Assembly: GCA_028822845.1 (NCBI GenBank)
Contig: JAPKCS010000023.1
Location: forward strand, 1 to 34,398
Source: Candidatus Poseidoniaceae archaeon
GTDB taxonomy: Archaea > Thermoplasmatota > Poseidoniia > Poseidoniales > Poseidoniaceae
Length of the DNA: 34,398 nt
Direction of reading: 5' to 3'
This document shows positions 22,875 through 28,854 of the stretch, piece after piece (position 1 is the first letter of the stretch; each line of letters begins with the position of its first letter). The notes under the pieces were generated by a model that worked only from the letters and a program-made list of their open reading frames with translations, did not search any database and was not told where the DNA came from. A program made the translations under genes and the position numbers.

Positions 22875-25046
22875 ATGAAGTCTGGTTTAAGGGTCATCTG
22901 TGTTCTTTTGATGATGATGATGATTGCATCCGTTCCTACAATTGATGCAAATTCCACAGGTAAAACTGGTTCCAGCGCCAATGGGTGCACGTGCCATACC
23001 ACCGACGCAATGATCGTGCCAACGATGACTGGATTGCCTTCATCCTATACCCCTGGGACAACATACTCCCTCACGTGGACCGGAAGTGCATTGTCGGCAA
23101 CTGGTGAAGGAGGATTTAACCTCGACGCAACCAGTGGAACGTGGTCAAACTTGGGTCAACGGGTCAAATCTGTTGGCGGTGAATTAACCCACAGTTCGGA
23201 TTTACAGCGCTCGTGGTCCGCTGATTGGGTCGCGCCTGCTGTTGGAACTGGCACTGTTACAGTCAATCTTGCAGTCTTGTATGCAAACGGAAATTCCGCC
23301 AACTCGAATGACAACTGGGGGACAAACTCATGGACGGTCGCAGAAGGTGCAGTCGCTTCCAACACAGCTCCTGTTGCATCCGATGTCAAGATTGGCATTG
23401 CTGCTACTCAGGGTGGACCTGTCACGGAGGCATTTGTCAACGAAGACCTCCTTCTCTCATACACCTTTGATGATGATGATGGAGATTCCGATTCCAACTC
23501 CCAAATCCGCTGGTCAAAAGACGGCGTTGCCGTTCCACAACACAATGATGTGACCACACTGCCAGCTTCAGCCACCTCTGTAGGCGACGTTTGGACTGCT
23601 GCGGTCACGCCAAACGATGGTCAAGACCTCGGTTCATCGGTTGCGGCGATCAACTCCGTGGATATTCTCGATGTTGATACCGATGGCGATGGCTTTGGAG
23701 ATGCAAGCGACGCCTTCCCTGACGACCCAAATGAACATGCTGATTCTGATTCAGATGGTGTTGGAGATAACGGCGATCAATTCCCAAACGACGCCTCTGA
23801 AACCATGGACACTGACGGCGATGGTGTTGGTGACAACGCTGATGCGTTCCCCGACGATGCAAGTGAATCTGCGGACAGTGACAGCGATGGCGTTGGCGAC
23901 AATACTGACGCCTTCCCTAACGATCCTGACGAAACCGTCGACACCGACGGTGATGGCGTTGGTGACAACAGCGATGCGTTCCCACTCGACGCTTCTGAAT
24001 CAAGTGACTTTGACGGCGATGGTGTTGGCGATATTGCTGATGTGTTCCCGAACGACGCTTCTGAAACCATTGACACGGACATGGATGGAACCGGTGACAA
24101 TGCAGACGTGTTCCCAGAAGACGCTTCCGAATCGATGGATTCTGATCTCGATGGTGTTGGAAACAACGCTGATGCGTTCCCTAACGATGCAAATGAAACG
24201 ACTGACACCGATGGTGATGACGTTGGCGACAACACTGATGCGTTCCCCAACGATGCAAATGAGACCCTCGATTCCGACATGGATGGAATGGGTGACAACG
24301 CTGATGCTTTCCCCAACGATGCCAATGAAACCACCGATTCAGATATGGACGGCGTAGGAAACAACGCTGATGCGTTCCCTAATGACGCAAGTGAGACCCT
24401 CGATTCCGACATGGATGGAACGGGTGACAACGCTGACGCATTCCCTGAAGACGCTTCTGAAACCATGGACACTGACGGCGATGGTGTTGGTGACAACGCT
24501 GATGCTTTCCCCACCGACGCTTCGGAAACGATGGACACCGACGGTGATTTGGTTGGCGACAACGCTGACTGGGCACCAAACAACGCCATGGAATCTGCAG
24601 ACAGCGATGGAGACGGCATGGGTGACAACGCTGATGCTTTCCCAACCGATGCTGAGGAAACACTCGATACTGATGGTGATGGTGTCGGTGACACCACGCA
24701 AGCGGCGCTTGAAGCGGCGGCGGCTAAAGACGCCAAAGCCAAAAGAAACATGATGATCATCGCTGTGCTTGTCGTTGGCTTGATCGGTGGTGGAGCAGTT
24801 CTCTTCCTTCGAAGTAAAAAGGACTCAGAGGAACCTGTGAAGACCTTTGATCAGCAACCGATGGCAGCACAACAGCGGTCGATTGCAATGGTTCAGCCTG
24901 CGGCGGTTGCTTCAGCGGTTGTGCAGCCCGTGGTCGAAGAACCGACGGTTCTGCGACAATGGACCGATGAATCCGGATACACCTGGAGAGCCATGAGCGA
25001 TGGCGTGAACTACTGGTGGACTGGAACCGAGTGGCAACGGTCCTGA
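22875..25046 (+). CDS. Secreted protein with choice-of-anchor-V-like domain, long 22-residue TSP3-type array, membrane anchor and WW-like C-terminus
   Basis: A 723-residue surface protein. The signal peptide (about 1-25; VICVLLMMMMIASVP) is followed by a domain starting NGCTCHTTDAMIVPTMTGLP and continuing YTPGTTYSLTW (about 36-160), resembling the choice-of-anchor V/Reelin-like domains. An Ig-like segment follows (about 165-260). Residues 268-597 are fifteen consecutive 22-residue units of the type DTDGDGVGDNADAFPNDASE, then a sixteenth partial one. A transmembrane helix (about 626-645; MMIIAVLVVGLIGGGAVLF) leads to a cytoplasmic tail that ends in an aromatic motif, DESGYTWRAMSDGVNYWW then TGTEWQ. 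The start at 22875 is set by the signal peptide and TATA spacing. The stop abuts the LeuRS stop on the other strand. Confidence 0.82.
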   Translation: MKSGLRVICVLLMMMMIASVPTIDANSTGKTGSSANGCTCHTTDAMIVPTMTGLPSSYTPGTTYSLTWTGSALSATGEGGFNLDATSGTWSNLGQRVKSVGGELTHSSDLQRSWSADWVAPAVGTGTVTVNLAVLYANGNSANSNDNWGTNSWTVAEGAVASNTAPVASDVKIGIAATQGGPVTEAFVNEDLLLSYTFDDDDGDSDSNSQIRWSKDGVAVPQHNDVTTLPASATSVGDVWTAAVTPNDGQDLGSSVAAINSVDILDVDTDGDGFGDASDAFPDDPNEHADSDSDGVGDNGDQFPNDASETMDTDGDGVGDNADAFPDDASESADSDSDGVGDNTDAFPNDPDETVDTDGDGVGDNSDAFPLDASESSDFDGDGVGDIADVFPNDASETIDTDMDGTGDNADVFPEDASESMDSDLDGVGNNADAFPNDANETTDTDGDDVGDNTDAFPNDANETLDSDMDGMGDNADAFPNDANETTDSDMDGVGNNADAFPNDASETLDSDMDGTGDNADAFPEDASETMDTDGDGVGDNADAFPTDASETMDTDGDLVGDNADWAPNNAMESADSDGDGMGDNADAFPTDAEETLDTDGDGVGDTTQAALEAAAAKDAKAKRNMMIIAVLVVGLIGGGAVLFLRSKKDSEEPVKTFDQQPMAAQQRSIAMVQPAAVASAVVQPVVEEPTVLRQWTDESGYTWRAMSDGVNYWWTGTEWQRS
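23676..24665 (+). repeat. Array of fifteen 66-bp tandem repeats coding calcium-binding-type units
   Basis: Fifteen units of exactly 66 bp, each coding 22 residues with the core D-x-D-x-D-G-x-G-[DN]-N-x-D-x-F-P-x-D, run without any length change; a partial sixteenth follows from 24666. Units 3 and 13 are nearly identical in nucleotide sequence for a long stretch, which suggests recent duplication or gene conversion. The DxDxDG core is the calcium-binding loop of TSP3/EF-hand-like repeats. Unlike the neighbouring gene's repeats, these lack cysteine. Confidence 0.9.
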
Positions 25047-27869
25047 TCAGGCATAGACAACGGATGGTGAAAGGGGCATAGCGCCTCCAGCCCGGCCAGT
25101 ATCGTCGTGCTCCGATTCGCCCAGCACAACACGGACTTCAGAAAGGCCGAGTTCTTCTGCGAGGAAGGACGCACGTTGTGAGAGCGATTGAACCTCATCT
25201 AATTCACTGCGAATCAGAATCCTTGATGCGTCGTCCCATTTGAACACTTGAGGCAGCATTTTCTTGCCCCAGAAGCCCATGATTTCGCCTTTCCGATCTC
25301 CTTGGGTGATCTCCATTTGACTGAGAACAGCAACAAATTGCTTCGGATTTCCGCCCTGTTCGAGGAATTCAAGAGCGCGGACAGCAAGTTGACGCTTCCA
25401 TGTTGGAGCCACAATGATGGTTGCTGTTTTTGCTGGTTCATCCAGATGTCGCTCTGCGACATCCTTGATTTTACGAGCGGACTCGAGGAAACTACGAGCC
25501 GTTGTTTCACCATCGAGCGCAGTTTGCTCTTCTGCAGTGATGGAGTCGATACTGGGCATTTCTGCACCGCTGATGAGTCCATCCATACCGAGCACGGCCC
25601 ACCACTCTTCAGCGAGGTGCGGTGTCGAAATTGAGAGCAGATAGGCCCAATGCTTGAGGACTTTTGGAGCAAGGTCTGCGTTGTTCCCGCCTCGGCGGAT
25701 GTACCAATTGACGTCCTTGACCAGCTCATAGTGCGATACCTCGACCGCACGGCGCAAATCATACCCATCCATTGCCGATTGGAATTCTTCAATCCTTTGC
25801 TTCAAGCGACCTTCGAGCCAGACATCCATTGAATTGGAACCTCCAGTCCAGCCAAGCAAGCGCTCAGGCATGCCGTACAATTGCATCATCACTTTGTAAT
25901 TGGCTTCCAATGCTGTGTCAGACCAGTCCATTCCTGCTGTTGGATTGGCGGCGAAGAGAATGAACAATCGAACCGTGTCTGCGCCAAAACGCTCGATCAT
26001 GTCTTCTGGTGAAACGGTGTTGCCCAAGGATTTGCTCATTTTTGCTGAGCGTTCAGTAAGGACACCTTGGCAGTGTGGGCATGGCGCACCGCCATGATCG
26101 ACGGAAAAGGTGAGGCTGCACACTTCGCACCAAGGGGCTGCTTTGTTGACCATGCCTTGGCACAAGAGTTCGTTGAAAGGTTCGTCGATGTTATGCAAAC
26201 CTAAGTCGCGAAGTGCCTTGGTCCAAAACCGAGCGTAAATGAGATGCATCTGTGCGTGTTCAATACCGCCGCAATAGAAATCGACGTTCATCCAGTGGTC
26301 GGCCTTCACTTCATCGAAACATATGTCGTCGTTCAGTGCATCTGTGTAACGCAAGAAGTACCATGAGGAATCAACGAATGTGTCCATCGTGTCGGTTTCT
26401 CTTCGTGCGGCTTGGCCGCATGTAGGGCAATCAGCAGCGAGGAACGAGGCAGATGTTTCCAACGGATTGCCTTGGCCAAACACCACATCTCGTGGCAGTT
26501 CAACGGGTAAATCTGCAGCAGGCACAGGCACAGCACCGCACCCATCGCAGTGTATTACTGGAATTGGAGTGCCCCAGTACCGTTGTCGTGAAACCAGCCA
26601 AGGGCGGATTTTCCAATTGATGGTTTGGAGGCCAACACCCTTTGCTTCGAGCGCTTTGACGACAGCTGATTTTGCTTCATCGCCATACAGACCATCAAAT
26701 CCTTCGAGTGGGCTGTTGACCATCCAGCCCAGATCGCTTTCAGCCTTCTTGAGATCTTCATCTGCATCGCCATCCTGCTTCATCATCAGGACCCGGCGAA
26801 TTGGGATGTCGTAGGATTTTGCAAAGTCGAAATCACGTTCATCGTGGCCAGGGACAGCCATCACAGCACCTGTTCCATAACTGGCGATGACGAAGTTCCC
26901 TGCCCACATCGGGATCTTCTCCCCGGTGAGGGGATGAATCGCATTGACACCAAGAGGCACGCCGCGCTTTTTGTTCATGTTCTTGATTCGGTCAAATTCA
27001 CTCATCACTGAAACTTCATCATGCAGGTCGCGCCAATCGGATTCGAAAGGCGTCCCCTCAACAAGAACAGCGGCGAGTGGGTGTTCGGGTGCGAGTGTGA
27101 CGAACGTTGTGCCGAACAATGTGTCAGGGCGCGTGGTGAACACGGTGAGTTCTTCATCGCGCCCATCGATGGCAAAGGTGATCTCTGCACCCTCTGAGCG
27201 ACCAAGCCAATCCCGTTGAAGTGATTTCACATTTTCAGGGAAGGCAATGGTGTCCAAGCCGTCAACAAGTTCCTGGGCATACTTTGGGATGTCGAGGAAC
27301 CACTGGCTCATTTCTTTCTGTTGCACTGGCCCGTTGCATCGCCAGCATCGTCCTGCTTTGACCTGTTCATTGGCTAAAACGGTCTCACATTGAGAGCACC
27401 AGTTAACGGGAGCAAATTTCTGATACGCCAAACCTTGTTCCATGAACTTGGTGAAAAACCACTGATTCCAACGGTAATAGCGAGGGTCATGGCTCTTTAC
27501 TTGCCTTCGCCAATCATAGGAGAACCCCATGCGTTTGATTTGCTCAGTGATGGAAGCCATGTTGCGTTCAGTGATGTCATGCGGATGAGCGTTTTCTTTG
27601 ATTGCTGCATTTTCTGCAGGCATACCGAAAGAGTCGAAACCCATTGGGTAAAGAACATCAAAGCCCATCATTCGCTTGTAACGGGCGACAGCGTCACCAA
27701 TCGAGTAGTTCCGGACGTGCCCCATGTGCATTTTACCACTTGGATAAGGGTACATCTCAAGGCAGTAGAATTTCGGCCGATCATCACGCGAATCGCGTTC
27801 GAACAACTGCGCTTCGTTCCACCTTTTTTGCCAAAGGAGTTCGGAATCTGGAGTAAAAAGAATGCTCAT
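25047..27869 (-). CDS. leuS: Leucyl-tRNA synthetase, bacterial type
   Basis: Charges tRNA-Leu. The 940-residue class I synthetase has the HIGH motif as YPSGKMHMGHVRNYSIGD (HMGH at 48-51) and KMSKS at 610-614. An editing (CP1) domain is present (TTRPDTLFGTTFVTLAPEHP, GTGAVMAVPGHDERDFDFA). Candidate zinc clusters are NWCSQC...CWRCNG and CDGCGAVPVP...CPTCGQ. The wording of these segments, for example RRETDTMDTFVDSSWYFLRY and MPAENAAIKENAHP, is that of bacterial LeuRS and not of the archaeal/eukaryotic form. The frame is open to 27947, but the ATG at 27869 is preferred because AGGTGAG precedes it and bacterial LeuRS homology begins there. It is divergent from the GHMP kinase, with 91 nt between. 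Confidence 0.95.
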   Translation of the reverse strand: MSILFTPDSELLWQKRWNEAQLFERDSRDDRPKFYCLEMYPYPSGKMHMGHVRNYSIGDAVARYKRMMGFDVLYPMGFDSFGMPAENAAIKENAHPHDITERNMASITEQIKRMGFSYDWRRQVKSHDPRYYRWNQWFFTKFMEQGLAYQKFAPVNWCSQCETVLANEQVKAGRCWRCNGPVQQKEMSQWFLDIPKYAQELVDGLDTIAFPENVKSLQRDWLGRSEGAEITFAIDGRDEELTVFTTRPDTLFGTTFVTLAPEHPLAAVLVEGTPFESDWRDLHDEVSVMSEFDRIKNMNKKRGVPLGVNAIHPLTGEKIPMWAGNFVIASYGTGAVMAVPGHDERDFDFAKSYDIPIRRVLMMKQDGDADEDLKKAESDLGWMVNSPLEGFDGLYGDEAKSAVVKALEAKGVGLQTINWKIRPWLVSRQRYWGTPIPVIHCDGCGAVPVPAADLPVELPRDVVFGQGNPLETSASFLAADCPTCGQAARRETDTMDTFVDSSWYFLRYTDALNDDICFDEVKADHWMNVDFYCGGIEHAQMHLIYARFWTKALRDLGLHNIDEPFNELLCQGMVNKAAPWCEVCSLTFSVDHGGAPCPHCQGVLTERSAKMSKSLGNTVSPEDMIERFGADTVRLFILFAANPTAGMDWSDTALEANYKVMMQLYGMPERLLGWTGGSNSMDVWLEGRLKQRIEEFQSAMDGYDLRRAVEVSHYELVKDVNWYIRRGGNNADLAPKVLKHWAYLLSISTPHLAEEWWAVLGMDGLISGAEMPSIDSITAEEQTALDGETTARSFLESARKIKDVAERHLDEPAKTATIIVAPTWKRQLAVRALEFLEQGGNPKQFVAVLSQMEITQGDRKGEIMGFWGKKMLPQVFKWDDASRILIRSELDEVQSLSQRASFLAEELGLSEVRVVLGESEHDDTGRAGGAMPLSPSVVYA

Positions 27870-27960
27870 CGACTCACCTGTGCCCTGCGGGATACCCTTG
27901 CCACAGACCCACTCGTCTTGAATGCCACTCTTCATGAGGTTGCCCAAACTGCGCTATGGT

Positions 27961-28854
27961 ATGGCGAAGCGAATCACCGTCAAGGTGCCAGTTCGAATCG
28001 ACCTGGCTGGTGGTTGGACCGATGTCCCTCGGTATTGCAACACACACCAAGGCGAAGTCGTCAATGTGGCCATCAACCACTACGTCACCGCAGAACACTC
28101 AACCGATGATGAACGCAAAGTCAACGTCAGCTACCAAACTGAGCTGCCCACGGGTTGCGGTTTAGGCACATCAGGAGCGATGAACGTCGCTTTGGTTTCT
28201 GCGATTTGTGACGAAAACGAACCACCTGAATCTGTAGCAGAGAAAGCGTACCAAATCGAAGCCATCCTTGGCAACACCGGTGGCCGCCAAGATCAGTGGG
28301 CAAGTGCCTTTGGTGGATTTCAACATCTGGCCTTTGATGGAGAAAGCGTTCGACGGACTTCGCTTGTTCCTTCCCTCGCCTTCCGTACATGGCTTGAGAA
28401 GCATCTGCTGTTGTTTGACACAGGTTTACCTCATGTTTCTGGTGAACTGCATCAAGCCGTATGGGCGCGATACGACCAAGGTGATGAAAAGACAACTGAG
28501 GGTTTACTGGAACTTCACGGAGCGGCCCAAAAAATGCATGTGAGCGTTCAAAATGAAAACCAAGAAGGCTTTGCAGCCGCTTTGCGTCAGGTGATGAAAG
28601 GTGTCGACTTGCTCGACCTTGACCTTCACGGTCCTTTTCGCACCATCCTCGGACCGCTGGAACATCGAGGCCATGTTGTCGCATGGAAAGCGATGGGAGC
28701 AGGTGGAGGCGGCGTTGTCGGCATTTTGCAAAGCGGTAAAGACGAGGCGCTACAATCGATTGATGCTGCATTGACGAGCGCTGGTTGGACGCCTGTGCCG
28801 TGGGCCATTGAAGACAATGGAATCCAGCGCAGGGAATCACTCAATCACGAATGA
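27961..28854 (+). CDS. GHMP kinase, sugar-kinase type (fucokinase/heptose kinase-like)
   Basis: A 297-residue small-molecule kinase. Motif 1 is KVPVRIDLAGGWTDVPRYCN, typical of the fucokinase (FKP C-terminal) and D-glycero-D-manno-heptose 7-phosphate kinase (HddA) branch. Motif 2, the ATP-binding loop, is LPTGCGLGTSGAMNVALVSA. Motif 3 is KAMGAGGGGVVGIL. A GNTGGRQDQWASAFGG segment is also characteristic of this branch. The likely role is phosphorylating a sugar or sugar phosphate for activated-sugar or glycan synthesis; the substrate cannot be read. The ATG at 27961 is preferred over 27922 because homology begins there. The 3' end overlaps the convergent regulator gene by 14 nt. No glycan biosynthesis genes are adjacent. 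Confidence 0.85.
   Translation: MAKRITVKVPVRIDLAGGWTDVPRYCNTHQGEVVNVAINHYVTAEHSTDDERKVNVSYQTELPTGCGLGTSGAMNVALVSAICDENEPPESVAEKAYQIEAILGNTGGRQDQWASAFGGFQHLAFDGESVRRTSLVPSLAFRTWLEKHLLLFDTGLPHVSGELHQAVWARYDQGDEKTTEGLLELHGAAQKMHVSVQNENQEGFAAALRQVMKGVDLLDLDLHGPFRTILGPLEHRGHVVAWKAMGAGGGGVVGILQSGKDEALQSIDAALTSAGWTPVPWAIEDNGIQRRESLNHE

Noticed and set aside
23676-24665. Possible CRISPR array because of regular short repeats
   Set aside because: The 66-bp units are contiguous coding sequence with no unique spacers, and the frame is preserved through all units.
23777-24760. A 327-codon open frame on the minus strand across the TSP3 repeat array
   Set aside because: Its product is a low-complexity Ser/Ala/Val repeat that mirrors the 66-bp plus-strand units. 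The plus frame has a signal peptide, domain structure and membrane helix; the minus frame is an artefact of GAN-rich codons.
27985-28010. GTTCGAATC, resembling a tRNA T-loop
   Set aside because: It codes the conserved PVRIDLAGGW motif of the GHMP kinase in frame, and no matching acceptor, D or anticodon arms are found around it.
27390-28109. A 239-codon plus-strand open frame opposite the 5' part of LeuRS
   Set aside because: It lies across conserved LeuRS catalytic sequence and runs out of frame into the GHMP kinase; its product looks random.
28127-28840. A 237-codon minus-strand open frame opposite the GHMP kinase
   Set aside because: The GHMP motifs on the plus strand are intact, and the minus product is rich in His, Gln and Arg without any family signature.
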